Source: Chitinophagales bacterium (GTDB lineage: Bacteria; Bacteroidota; Bacteroidia; Chitinophagales; Chitinophagaceae). Taken from it: DNA of 64,000 bases. A program made the position numbers and the translations under genes. Where the stretch lies: NCBI GenBank assembly GCA_017303855.1, contig JAFLBL010000015.1, forward strand, positions 1-64,000. The letters are read 5' to 3'. Under the pieces are notes generated by a model. The model saw nothing but the letters and a program-made list of their open reading frames with translations. It searched no databases and had not been told where the DNA came from. Shown in pieces: positions 43,713 through 51,971 of this stretch (within the stretch, counting starts at the first letter, position 1; every line of letters begins with the position of its first letter).

Positions 43713-44639
43713 TTAATTCTCCCTGTTCGCCAGCAAATACAACACCGCCATCCTCACCGCCACGCCATTTTCCACCTGCTGTAAGATAATGGATTGTTTG
43801 CTGTCGGCCACATCGCTGTCGAGTTCTACGCCGCGATTGATTGGACCGGGATGCATGATGACGATTTCTTTTTGCAGGCTGTCGAGCAGTTGCCGGTTGA
43901 TGCCGTAAGCAATGCTGTATTCCCGCAGGGAGGAGAAAAGTACCTGGTTCTGCCGTTCCAGTTGAATCCGGAGCACATTGGCCACATCGCACCATTCCAG
44001 TGTTTCGCGGAGGTTATAACTTACTTCCACGCCGAGTGCTTCCCGGATATATTTGGGTATTAAAGTGGGCGGACCGCAAACGGTTACTTTGGCGCCCATT
44101 TTATTCAACAGATAAATATTACTCTGCGCCACCCGGCTATGCATGATATCCCCGATGATCGCGACTTTGCGACCTTCGAGTCCGCCAGTCTTTTCTTTGA
44201 TGGAGAACGCGTCGAGCAAGGCCTGTGTGGGGTGCTCATTGATGCCATCACCCGCATTTACAATAGCGGCGGGTATATGCTGGGATAAAAAATGCGGGGC
44301 ACCACTGGCACTATGCCGCATCACCACCATGTCCACTTTCATGGACAGGATATTATTTACTGTATCCAGCAGGGTCTCCCCTTTGGCGGCGGAAGAAGAA
44401 CTGGCGGCAAAATTGATGGTATCGGCGCTTAAGCGTTTTTCGGCCAGTTCAAAAGAGAACCGCGTTCGGGTGGAATTCTCATAAAAGAGATTTACAATGG
44501 TCACATCCCGGAGGGAAGGAACTTTCTTAACGGGTCGTTGTAAGACTTCTTTGAATTGCTCGGCAGTAGATAAAATAAGGGAAATATCGTCCTTCGTGAG
44601 GTTTTTAATGCCCAGCAGATGTCGCGTAGATAGTTGCAT
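43713..44639 (-). CDS. pyrB: aspartate carbamoyltransferase catalytic subunit
   Basis: 308 residues. It joins carbamoyl phosphate and aspartate to carbamoyl aspartate, the committed step of pyrimidine synthesis. The carbamoyl-phosphate site STRTR (NLFYENSTRTRFSFE), the HPTQ loop (GINEHPTQALLDAFS) and the aspartate-site HPGPINRGVE are all present. Length fits the catalytic chain; no regulatory-chain gene (pyrI) is in the window. It lies 55 nt downstream of pyrR, in a likely two-gene operon. A weak -7 box (TAACTTCG) also lies directly before it. Confidence 0.97.
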   Translation of the reverse strand: MQLSTRHLLGIKNLTKDDISLILSTAEQFKEVLQRPVKKVPSLRDVTIVNLFYENSTRTRFSFELAEKRLSADTINFAASSSSAAKGETLLDTVNNILSMKVDMVVMRHSASGAPHFLSQHIPAAIVNAGDGINEHPTQALLDAFSIKEKTGGLEGRKVAIIGDIMHSRVAQSNIYLLNKMGAKVTVCGPPTLIPKYIREALGVEVSYNLRETLEWCDVANVLRIQLERQNQVLFSSLREYSIAYGINRQLLDSLQKEIVIMHPGPINRGVELDSDVADSKQSIILQQVENGVAVRMAVLYLLANREN

Positions 44640-44646
44640 TAAAAAG

Positions 44647-44654
44647 CGAAGTTA
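44647..44654 (-). promoter_or_regulatory. possible -7 box of pyrB
   Basis: TAACTTCG on the minus strand, one mismatch from consensus, 7 nt before the pyrB ATG. Confidence 0.3.
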
Positions 44655-44694
44655 GGGTAAATGAGTTTTAGACGTTTATAAAAATCTCCACCGG

Positions 44695-45204
44695 TTATCC
44701 CGGTATCAGGACAAACTCCCTGTTGACCAGTTTAACTTTATCAGAACGTTGGGTAACCACTGTAGTGCCCACATAATCAGCCTGTATGGGAAATTGCCTG
44801 TGCTCTTTCCTGTCCACCAGCACACAGAGTTCCACCTTGGCCGGACGCCCGTAATCAAACAACACATCCAGGGCTGCTTTGATGGTACGCCCGGTAAAAA
44901 GTACATCATCAATCAGTATCACGGTTTTATTCTCCACGCCAAAATGGATATTCATTTTATCCGGGGGAATGATATTCTTCCGGATATCATCCCTGTAAAA
45001 GGTGATATCCAGTTGCCCGTAGGGAATGGTACGCCCCGGATGCATCCGTTGCAGTTCTGCAACCAAAAGTTCGCCCAATACGGCCCCGCCCTGCTGAATA
45101 CCGACAAATACCACATCGGCAAAATCGGGATGGCGCTTACTGAGTTCAGTCGCCAGTACCGCAATGGAAGCTGAAAGTTGTTCTGATGTTAGTAGTACAG
45201 CCAT
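44695..45204 (-). CDS. pyrR: PyrR: pyrimidine regulatory protein / uracil phosphoribosyltransferase
   Basis: 169 residues. A PRTase-fold protein that senses UMP and can also make UMP from uracil and PRPP. Marks: the PRPP loop VILIDDVLFTGRTIKAALD, VGIQQGGAVLG near the N-terminus and YGQLDITFYRDD, typical of PyrR. In firmicutes it binds pyr mRNA and controls attenuation; whether it does so here is not visible, and no clear anti-terminator structure was identified in the 55-nt gap to pyrB. Operon pyrR-pyrB. Confidence 0.94.
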   Translation of the reverse strand: MAVLLTSEQLSASIAVLATELSKRHPDFADVVFVGIQQGGAVLGELLVAELQRMHPGRTIPYGQLDITFYRDDIRKNIIPPDKMNIHFGVENKTVILIDDVLFTGRTIKAALDVLFDYGRPAKVELCVLVDRKEHRQFPIQADYVGTTVVTQRSDKVKLVNREFVLIPG

Positions 45205-45207
45205 ACA

Positions 45208-45250
45208 GGGGGTTTAGGGTTTAGGGTTTAGGTTTGAAGGTTCAGGGTTT
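45208..45250. repeat. TTTAGGG tandem repeat
   Basis: GGGTTTAGGGTTTAGGGTTTAGG followed by a degenerate GGTTCAGGGTTTAA, beginning 4 nt upstream of the pyrR start codon. Three to four heptamer units. Confidence 0.75.
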
Positions 45251-45269
45251 AAATGGATTTCAAAACCGG

Positions 45270-46901
45270 CTATTCCTCAGAAAGGAATGGATAATGATAA
45301 TCAGTTGGCGGATTAAAGGTTTCCTTGATGGTACGCGGACTCAGCCAGCGATAAAGATTCAGTATAGAACCCGCTTTATCATTGGTACCACTGGCACGGG
45401 CGCCACCAAAAGGTTGTTGTCCCACAACGGCACCAGTCGGCTTGTCATTGATATAAAAATTACCTGCCGCATTGCGGAGTTTATTGGTGGCCAGTTCCAC
45501 CGCGGCCCTGTCCTGCGAAATGATAGAACCCGTAAGTGCATAGGGCGAAGTGTTGTCCAGCAACTCCAGTGTTTTTTCAAAACTGTTGGCAGGATACACA
45601 TATACCGTAAGCACCGGTCCGAAGATTTCTTCACACATGGTGGTGTATTTAGGATCTTTTGCCTGTATCACCGTGGGCTGAATATACCAGCCTTGCTTAC
45701 TGTCGCATTTACCACCCACCCATATTTCCGCCTTGGGATCTTTCTTCGCTTTATCAATATAGCGTTTGATATTGTTGTAACTCTTTTCATCAATCACGGC
45801 GTTGATGAAGTTGGTAAAGTCTTCCACCGTACCCATTTTAAAACTCTTCACCCCGGCTATCAGTTTCTTCTTTACCGCTTCCGCGATATTGGAAGGGATA
45901 TAAGCACGGGAAGCGGCGGAGCATTTCTGTCCCTGGTATTCAAAAGCCCCTCTCAGCAAAGCCGTAGCGACCACATCGGGATCGGCGGATTTGTGTACCA
46001 TGACAAAGTCCTTGCCACCGGTCTCGCCCACGATACGGGGATAGGTACGGTAGTTCGGCATATTCTTACCAATGGTCTCCCACATATTATTAAAAACACC
46101 CGTGGATCCGGTAAAGTGTACACCGGCAAAATCACGGTGATTAAAACAAACGCGGCCAATGGTGGGACCATCTACATAAATCAGGTTGATCACACCGTCC
46201 GGAAGACCGGCTTCCTTCATGATGCGCATAAACATCTGTGCGGAGTAGACCTGTGTATTGGCACATTTCCACACCACCACATTGCCACACATGGCCGCGG
46301 AAGTGGGCAGGTTACCACCAATAGCCGTAAAGTTGAAGGGGGTTACCGCCAGTACAAATCCTTCCAGCGGACGGTACTCGAGCCGGTTGTGCATACCGGG
46401 TCCGCTGATGGGTTGTTGCTTATAAATTTCAGAAAGAAAATGAACATTGAACCGGAGAAAATCAATGATTTCACAGGCACTGTCGATCTCGGCCTGGAAG
46501 GCATTCTTGCTTTGTCCCAGCATGGTGGTACCGTTCATATAGGGACGGTACTTTGTAGCAATCAGGTCAGCGGCTTTTAAAAATATATTGGCCCTGTTTT
46601 CCCAGCTGGTGGCGGCCCAGCTTTCTTTAGCAGCCAGAGCCGCTTCGATAGCCTGGTGTACATGCTTTTCTTCTCCGGCATGAAAGTAGCCCAGCGTATG
46701 ACTGGTTTCATGGGGGGGATGCATGGCCACTTTTTTATTGGTCCGGACTTCCTTACTGCCGATATACATCGGTACATCCGCGGTTTCACTTTTTAATACA
46801 GCCAGTACTTCTTTTAACCGTTTCTTTTCCGGAGAACCGGGGGCATAATTCAATACGGGTTCATTGACCGGCATCGGGTATGAGAAAGTTCCAAAACTCA
46901 T
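45270..46901 (-). CDS. pruA: L-glutamate gamma-semialdehyde (1-pyrroline-5-carboxylate) dehydrogenase
   Basis: 543 residues. An aldehyde dehydrogenase that oxidises the product of proline dehydrogenase to glutamate with NAD+. Length and sequence fit the monofunctional type (ALDH4), lacking a PutA proline-dehydrogenase domain. Marks: TPFNFTAIGGNLPTSAAMCGN, the NAD-site VHFTGSTGVF, the general-base Glu in VGETGGKDFV and the nucleophile Cys in YQGQKCSAASRAYIP. The C-terminal GPVLTVYVYP and PTGAVVGQQPFGGARASGTNDK segments follow. A companion proline dehydrogenase gene is not in the window. It is cytoplasmic. Confidence 0.95.
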   Translation of the reverse strand: MSFGTFSYPMPVNEPVLNYAPGSPEKKRLKEVLAVLKSETADVPMYIGSKEVRTNKKVAMHPPHETSHTLGYFHAGEEKHVHQAIEAALAAKESWAATSWENRANIFLKAADLIATKYRPYMNGTTMLGQSKNAFQAEIDSACEIIDFLRFNVHFLSEIYKQQPISGPGMHNRLEYRPLEGFVLAVTPFNFTAIGGNLPTSAAMCGNVVVWKCANTQVYSAQMFMRIMKEAGLPDGVINLIYVDGPTIGRVCFNHRDFAGVHFTGSTGVFNNMWETIGKNMPNYRTYPRIVGETGGKDFVMVHKSADPDVVATALLRGAFEYQGQKCSAASRAYIPSNIAEAVKKKLIAGVKSFKMGTVEDFTNFINAVIDEKSYNNIKRYIDKAKKDPKAEIWVGGKCDSKQGWYIQPTVIQAKDPKYTTMCEEIFGPVLTVYVYPANSFEKTLELLDNTSPYALTGSIISQDRAAVELATNKLRNAAGNFYINDKPTGAVVGQQPFGGARASGTNDKAGSILNLYRWLSPRTIKETFNPPTDYHYPFLSEE

Positions 46902-46952
46902 AGTAATAAATTATGTGGTGAAGGTAGTAAGTTTAATACGGAAACAGCCTGT

Positions 46953-48048
46953 CTACTGCTGTTCTGATTCCTTTTCACTCATCAGGTAGGCTTTAATAAA
47001 ACCGTCGAGGTCACCGTCCATTACCGGCTGCACATTGCCCACTTCATAATCGGTACGGTGGTCCTTGATCATTTTATAGGGATGGAAAACATAACTGCGA
47101 ATCTGGCTGCCCCACTCGATCTTTTTCTTCTTGGCATTGGTGGCATCTTTCAGCGCGTTGCGTTTCTGCAATTCCATTTCATATAAACGGCTGCGGAGCA
47201 TCTGCATGGCCAGTTCGCGGTTGCCCAGCTGACTCCTGTCCTGCTGACAAACCACCACAATACCCGTGGGTATATGCGTCAGCTGTACCTTGGTCTCCAC
47301 TTTGTTTACGTTCTGTCCACCGGCACCACCGCTTCGGGAGGTCTCCATTTTTACATCGGCCGGGTTTATTTCAATGGTGATGGTATCATCCACCATCGGG
47401 TATACGTATACACTGACGAAGGAGGTATGCCGGCGGGCATTGCTGTCGAACGGGGAAATCCGCACCAGCCGGTGCACGCCGCTTTCTGCTTTTAGAAAGC
47501 CATAGGCAAACGGGCCTTCAAACTGCAGGGTGCAGGTTTTAATACCGGCGCCATCGCCCCATTGCCAGTCCATTTCGGTTACTTTCCAGCCCTGTTTCTC
47601 TCCATACATCCTGTACATCCGGGCCAGCATTTCAGCCCAGTCCTGACTCTCGGTACCACCGGCACCGGAATTGATCTGCAGTACAGCCGGCAATTCATCT
47701 TCCGGTTCATTTAGGGTGGCTTTGAATTCCGCATCATCCAATAAGGCAATGGCCTGCTCGTAGGCTTCCTTGGTTTCTTCTTCGGTGGCATCGCCTCCTT
47801 TCCAGAAATCAAAGAGAACGGCAAAGTCCTCCACCCCGGTCTCCGCTGTTTCATACAACTTCACCCAGTATTCATTTAATTTGATGCTTTTGAGAATTTC
47901 TGTCGCGCGTTTATTATCTTCCCAGAAGCCCGGGCTGAGCGACAGTTGTTTATCTTCGGCTATCTTATATTGTCGGTTAGCGACGTCAAAGAAACCTCCT
48001 TATCCCGGCAATGCGGGACCGCATATCCTGTAATTTTTCCTGTGTCAT
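46953..48048 (-). CDS. prfB: peptide chain release factor 2, expressed by programmed +1 frameshift
   Basis: RF2 releases completed proteins at UGA and UAA codons. The start at 48048 encodes 20 residues (MTQEKLQDMRSRIAGIRRFL) and then meets an in-frame UGA at 47988-47986. The site is the classical RF2 frameshift: AGGAGG, three bases, CTT TGA C. Shifting +1 at CTT and reading GAC at 47987-47985 joins the rest of the protein, which then continues without interruption to 46953, about 364 residues in all, the normal RF2 length. Later marks: GGAGGQNVNKVET (GGQ peptidyl-hydrolysis loop, as expected for RF2) and the codon-recognition region around RHTSFVSVYVYP. The gene is not broken. It is upstream of pruA on the same strand with a 51-nt gap. 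Confidence 0.96.
47985..48001 (-). promoter_or_regulatory. prfB programmed +1 frameshift site
   Basis: On the minus strand: AGGAGG TTT CTT TGA C. The internal Shine-Dalgarno-like AGGAGG and the slippery CTT before a UGA in the C context match the autoregulatory RF2 site known from E. coli. It senses RF2 level: low RF2 lets the ribosome shift. Confidence 0.93.
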
Positions 48049-48053
48049 GGACG

Positions 48054-48061
48054 CAAAGGTA
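48054..48061 (-). promoter_or_regulatory. -7 box of prfB (leaderless)
   Basis: Perfect TACCTTTG on the minus strand, then CGTCC and the prfB ATG at 48048. A 5-nt distance means a leaderless or almost leaderless mRNA. Confidence 0.6.
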
Positions 48062-48169
48062 GGGAAAAGCGATCAGTAAACGGACGGGCGGCAACCGGGA
48101 GATTTTATTTCGCGATACCGATCTTTTATTGAACTTTATTGTTCATATAACCTTACAAAAAACCAAACA

Positions 48170-49012
48170 ATGAGAAAGTATTTTTTACCTGTACTCACAC
48201 TGGCCGTGCTGTTAACGGCTGCCTGTAATAACAATACCTCCACCACTAGAGAAACAGCTATGCAGGAACCCCGTATTAAAACCGAAGCGGTAACTTATAA
48301 CCTGGATGGGGCCAAAGACAGCCTGGTGATGGATGGCTACCTGGCCTGGGATGAAAATACTACGGGCAAACGACCTGCCATACTGGTAGTGCACGAATGG
48401 TGGGGGATGAATGAGTATGTAAAAAGAAGAGTAAGGGAACTGGCCGGTCTGGGCTATATCGCGATGGCGGTTGACTTTTATGGTAATGGAAAAAGAGCCG
48501 ATAACCCGACTGATGCGGGTAAACTGGCTACCCCGTTTTACCAGGATCCGCAGATGGCCAAACAACGTTTTGATGCGGCACTGGCCACGCTCCGCAGTTA
48601 TAGTCAGACCGATACCAGCAAAATTGCCGCAATCGGTTATTGCTTTGGCGGAACCCAGGTACTCAATATGGCCAATCTCGGTGAAGAGCTGGTTGGGGTT
48701 GTCAGTTTTCATGGAGGACTGGACGTGGTTACCCCTGATAAAACAAAACTGAAAGCCCAGGTATTGGTTTGTCATGGCGGTGCTGATCCTTTTGTTCCGG
48801 CAGAACAGGTTACCCGTTTCAGAAAACAAATGGATTCAATCGGAGCACGCTATACATTCAATGTGTATGACAGTGCCACCCATGCTTTCAGCAACCCGGA
48901 TGCCACGGCCATGGGGCAGAAATTCAATATACCGATTGCCTATAATGCGGCTGCGGATACGGCTTCCTGGAATGATATGAAAGGCTTCTTCAAGACGCTG
49001 TTCAATAAGTAA
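48170..49012 (+). CDS. dienelactone-hydrolase family lipoprotein
   Basis: 280 residues with a signal peptide and lipobox LTAAC (Cys near residue 19). An alpha/beta-hydrolase of the dienelactone-hydrolase type: the nucleophile is the Cys in GYCFGGT, the Asp is in HGGADPFVP and the His in DSATHAFSNP, completing the Cys-Asp-His triad. LVVHEWWGMNEYVKRR holds the conserved Glu/Trp substrate-site segment of the family. In the cytoplasm such enzymes open lactones in aromatic degradation; here the lipid anchor suggests a periplasmic or outer-membrane esterase of unknown substrate. It is monocistronic, with its own terminator. Confidence 0.9.
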   Translation: MRKYFLPVLTLAVLLTAACNNNTSTTRETAMQEPRIKTEAVTYNLDGAKDSLVMDGYLAWDENTTGKRPAILVVHEWWGMNEYVKRRVRELAGLGYIAMAVDFYGNGKRADNPTDAGKLATPFYQDPQMAKQRFDAALATLRSYSQTDTSKIAAIGYCFGGTQVLNMANLGEELVGVVSFHGGLDVVTPDKTKLKAQVLVCHGGADPFVPAEQVTRFRKQMDSIGARYTFNVYDSATHAFSNPDATAMGQKFNIPIAYNAAADTASWNDMKGFFKTLFNK

Positions 49013-49032
49013 TTTTACGATACGTAGAAGCT

Positions 49033-49058
49033 AAGGCCCTGCAACAGCGGGGCTTTTT
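49033..49058 (+). terminator. rho-independent terminator
   Basis: AGGCCCTGC/GCGGGGCT stem (with one mismatch) around ACA, followed by TTTTTT, 20 nt after the dienelactone-hydrolase-like gene. Confidence 0.8.
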
Positions 49059-49102
49059 TATGGCTAAAACCGCCTGAAAACAAGGCTTTAGATAATAATT
49101 TA

Positions 49103-49137
49103 TACGTATTTTCTGCAAAAGGCCGAAAAAATACGTA
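49103..49137. promoter_or_regulatory. 10-bp inverted repeat upstream of the 49.1-kb gene
   Basis: TACGTATTTT (49103-49112) pairs with AAAATACGTA (49128-49137) across 15 nt, ending 8 nt before the ATG at 49146. It may be an operator or a leader hairpin. Confidence 0.5.
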
Positions 49138-49145
49138 GTAAAACT

Positions 49146-49913
49146 ATGCGCTTTCAGTTCCGGTTTCTATTTTGCTGTCCCGTACTAAAAAACAAACCCT
49201 TGAAAGCTACTATTACCCTGATTTTGCTGGCCGTAATATCACTGACCGCCTGCCAGAAAGAACAACTCACTATACCGGTGATTACTCCTGAACCCTGCAA
49301 GATGCAGACCGCCAATCCGGCTGGCCGCTCCTATTCCGCTGATTCAATTATTGACTATACCTGCACCAGCACGCATTGTGGCGTATTGCCCCTGAACAGC
49401 CGTAACTACTGGGTTTATGAAGATTCCATTTTCCAGGATGGTGTATTTATACAGGTGCGTTTCGATACCCTTCGTTTTACCCGCACACAGAAATCATTAA
49501 CGGATGACCTGGTATGGTGGGAAAGTAATATGACCATCGGGTTACCTGAAAAGGTATATGCCAATGACTCCGCTGTATATAAAATGGAAGACCGGATGTT
49601 TACACAGGGCGTAAAGGATGTGAAGAAAGAGTATGGTATGTTCGCCGGCGATTCCACCCGTTACCTCTCCGGTTTCCAGGATGCGGCGGCTATTACCCGT
49701 TCATTGAAAAATACCAATACATTCAACTCCCGTGCCGGCGCATTTTCAGAAACGATATACATTGAAAAGAATGCCCGCAACTATCGTCGGGACCAGGTTA
49801 TATTTAAACCCGGTATTGGTGTACTGCGGTATGTGCAGGAAAAAGCGCCAATGGGTACCCGTATTATTAAACTGCAGCAGATTTCAAACCTGGTCAGTTT
49901 TCATATTGAATAA
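49146..49913 (+). CDS. lipoprotein of unknown function
   Basis: 255 residues. The lipobox LTAC (Cys near residue 36) lies unusually far from the ATG at 49146, behind MRFQFRFLFCCPVLKNKP; a TTG at 49200 would give a normal signal peptide (LKATITLILLAVISLTAC), so the start is uncertain. The mature protein has Cys pairs (EPCKM, DYTCTSTHCGVLP) and a beta-rich body with RNYWVYEDSIF and VIFKPGIGVLRYVQE, like secreted proteins of unknown function in Bacteroidota. No family is recognised. It ends 33 nt before a bidirectional terminator. Confidence 0.75.
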   Translation: MRFQFRFLFCCPVLKNKPLKATITLILLAVISLTACQKEQLTIPVITPEPCKMQTANPAGRSYSADSIIDYTCTSTHCGVLPLNSRNYWVYEDSIFQDGVFIQVRFDTLRFTRTQKSLTDDLVWWESNMTIGLPEKVYANDSAVYKMEDRMFTQGVKDVKKEYGMFAGDSTRYLSGFQDAAAITRSLKNTNTFNSRAGAFSETIYIEKNARNYRRDQVIFKPGIGVLRYVQEKAPMGTRIIKLQQISNLVSFHIE

Positions 49914-49945
49914 GAACAGCAGGCGAACTGAAATAAAAATAGTAG

Positions 49946-49979
49946 AAAAGCTCCCGGTTTATTATCCGGGAGCTTTTTT
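49946..49979. terminator. bidirectional rho-independent terminator
   Basis: AAAAGCTCCCGG pairs perfectly with CCGGGAGCTTTT around a 7-9-nt loop, with T-run on the plus strand and a matching A-run on the other. It serves the 49.1-kb gene and probably the convergent lipoprotein ending at 50013. Confidence 0.9.
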
Positions 49980-50012
49980 CGGCTATACAGCCAGGTTCAG
50001 TTATAATTACCA

Positions 50013-50921
50013 TCAGGGTAATGTAATCAGGCGGCTGCTGGAGCCATTGTTCCAGGTCAGTATGGCTTTGTTATCACAATCCCCGTTAGAAGGTGCGCCA
50101 TAGTTGAGGTACAATACCCGGCTGTTGATTTTTATCTTCAGGGTACCGTCGCTGATCCAATGACAGGCGGTTTTCTTCACCAGCGGTGTTTCCGTATCCA
50201 GGTTGATCACCACTCCATTGTTGAATTCAGTTTTGGAACGGCCTTCAATCTTGTACACATCGTCCATTACCGGGCGTGTATTGCCGCCTTCTGTCTGCCG
50301 TACATATTTCAGGCTATTATACGTATATCCCCTGCCGTTAGGATGTGTGACTTTACCGCCTACCACCTGCACGGTGAATTTAATATTACCGTTTTCACTC
50401 AGGTTGCTCACTACTTTGGTGCCTAAAATGGAAGTGCGGTTCAGATAGAAGCTATCCAGTGTAATGGTCATTACAGAACCGGGCCGGCGGATCGGGGCAG
50501 TCAGGTGGGTCACGATTTTACCCCGGCGGAATTTACCATCGGTACAAAGGCAACCGATGTAGCCAAAATCAATCGTGATTGTTTTCGGATAAGAACTGTC
50601 GGCCGGAAATACGGTGATAGTAGCACAAGGTCCGAGGCGGCGACGCAATTCCACAAAGGGAAAAAGACGACCGGCGTCTTCCGCACCACGTCCGTATACA
50701 CTGGTCTCCCCTTCTTCGTCGGCGGCCAGCATACTGACATCTTCCACATCATCAAAACCGGCTTCAGCCTGTGTACTTTCATCGGAGTACGTTGTGGCTT
50801 CTTCTTCCGTTACCGTTTCAGTAGAAGAAAGACTGCCTTCTTTTTTACAGGAGGTAAGGAATAAAAGAAAAAGAGCGGTGAATAAAACAACCGCGGGTGT
50901 GAGGCGAGATAAAGTTTTCAT
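50013..50921 (-). CDS. lipoprotein of unknown function
   Basis: 302 residues, signal peptide with lipobox LTSC (Cys near residue 25). An acidic low-complexity stretch (Glu, Thr, Ser, Asp, residues 30-75) precedes a beta-rich domain with Cys residues (GPCATITVF, YIGCLCTDGKF, KTACHW, GDCDNKA), which may form disulfides in the periplasm or on the surface. Repeated strand patterns (VMTITLDSFYLNRTSILG, TLKIKINSRVLYLNYG) suggest a beta-sandwich. No family is recognised. It is monocistronic. Confidence 0.75.
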   Translation of the reverse strand: MKTLSRLTPAVVLFTALFLLFLTSCKKEGSLSSTETVTEEEATTYSDESTQAEAGFDDVEDVSMLAADEEGETSVYGRGAEDAGRLFPFVELRRRLGPCATITVFPADSSYPKTITIDFGYIGCLCTDGKFRRGKIVTHLTAPIRRPGSVMTITLDSFYLNRTSILGTKVVSNLSENGNIKFTVQVVGGKVTHPNGRGYTYNSLKYVRQTEGGNTRPVMDDVYKIEGRSKTEFNNGVVINLDTETPLVKKTACHWISDGTLKIKINSRVLYLNYGAPSNGDCDNKAILTWNNGSSSRLITLP

Positions 50922-50962
50922 GGCTATACTTTTTTGTTTATAAATGTTTAACGGAAATTTGG

Positions 50963-51913
50963 ATGCGTCAGGCGCAGGAAAGTTTAAAGCCCTTTAAAAA
51001 AAAGTACATTCGCGTATTGAAAGCCATCCTTCAATATATCCGCAACTACTTGCGGGACAGTGATAAAAAACAATTTATCCGGGTCAGTATTTTTTGCGGG
51101 CTGCTGATCTTTTTCAATTATTATTTTAAACTGTATATAATCGCCGTAAAAAATAATTCCTTTCCGGTTAAACTAATTATATGGACGGCAGTCTTTATGG
51201 TTGCGCTGATTGTTCCTGTATACTGGTCAGTTAAAAACAGAAAAACCGCCAGTCCCCTTTCACTTTCTTATTATCTTTTTCTGTTCATTGCCCCTGTATT
51301 ATTCGCCATTAAATGCAGCCTTTCCTTCCGGTTCCGTTTTTCCTATAACAATACCGTCAATCAATATTGGAATACAGTTATCTACTGGCCATTACTCGGA
51401 CTGATCATGCTCCTGCTGTTGTTACTGTCACGGCATTTCATTTTAAAAAATAAAACGGATTTTGGAACGGGCCGTCCGATGAACAGCATGAAGCCGTATA
51501 TCCTGATGTTGCTGCTGATGCTTCCATTTATTGCTTTCGCCTCCACTCAGGCCGACTTTCAATCCATGTATCCCAAATTATATTCCGCTACGGGAGGTAC
51601 AGCCAGTAGCTGGCAGGCCCTGCTCTTTGAATTAAGCTACGGCACGGATTTTATCACGATTGAACTATTTTTCCGGGGATTTATGGTACTCAGCCTGGCC
51701 AGGTGGCTGGGAAAAGAAGCGATACTGCCGGTAGCCGTATTTTATTGCAGCATTCATTTCGGTAAACCGCTGGCGGAGTGCATCAGTTCTTATTTCGGGG
51801 GAATCTTACTGGGTATTGTTGTATACCATACGAGGAGTATCCGGGGCGGTTTGCTGGTACACCTGGGAATTGCGTGGATGATGGAAATCGCGGGAATACT
51901 AGTTCAAAGTTAG
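50963..51913 (+). CDS. CPBP-like integral membrane protein
   Basis: 316 residues with about eight membrane helices. The C-terminal 120 residues resemble the CPBP (Abi/CAAX) glutamic intramembrane protease family: motif 1 reads TIELFFRGFMV, i.e. ExxxR with one Glu where the family has EExxxR; motif 2 is SIHFGKPLAE; motif 3 is LLVHLGIAWMMEI with His. Family members process prenylated proteins or modulate peptides such as bacteriocins, while many have no proven activity. Loss of the first Glu raises doubt about catalysis. The N-terminal region is basic. It is divergent from the lipoprotein at 50.9 kb with a 41-nt gap. Confidence 0.8.
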   Translation: MRQAQESLKPFKKKYIRVLKAILQYIRNYLRDSDKKQFIRVSIFCGLLIFFNYYFKLYIIAVKNNSFPVKLIIWTAVFMVALIVPVYWSVKNRKTASPLSLSYYLFLFIAPVLFAIKCSLSFRFRFSYNNTVNQYWNTVIYWPLLGLIMLLLLLLSRHFILKNKTDFGTGRPMNSMKPYILMLLLMLPFIAFASTQADFQSMYPKLYSATGGTASSWQALLFELSYGTDFITIELFFRGFMVLSLARWLGKEAILPVAVFYCSIHFGKPLAECISSYFGGILLGIVVYHTRSIRGGLLVHLGIAWMMEIAGILVQS

Positions 51914-51971
51914 TAGTTAGCAGATAGTAGTCAGAACCCGATAATTCGAATTCACACCCGGCACCTGAAAA

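Noticed and set aside
45208..45250. Chromosome end or telomere
   Set aside because: Only three to four TTTAGGG units inside continuous gene order; simple slippage is sufficient.
45234..46580. Long open frame of 448 codons antisense to pruA
   Set aside because: It lies wholly opposite a well-conserved enzyme gene, has no family pattern and low-complexity codon composition of a complementary-strand shadow.
46953..47864. prfB as a truncated or broken gene
   Set aside because: The missing N-terminus is encoded upstream in the 0 frame and joined by a canonical programmed +1 shift.
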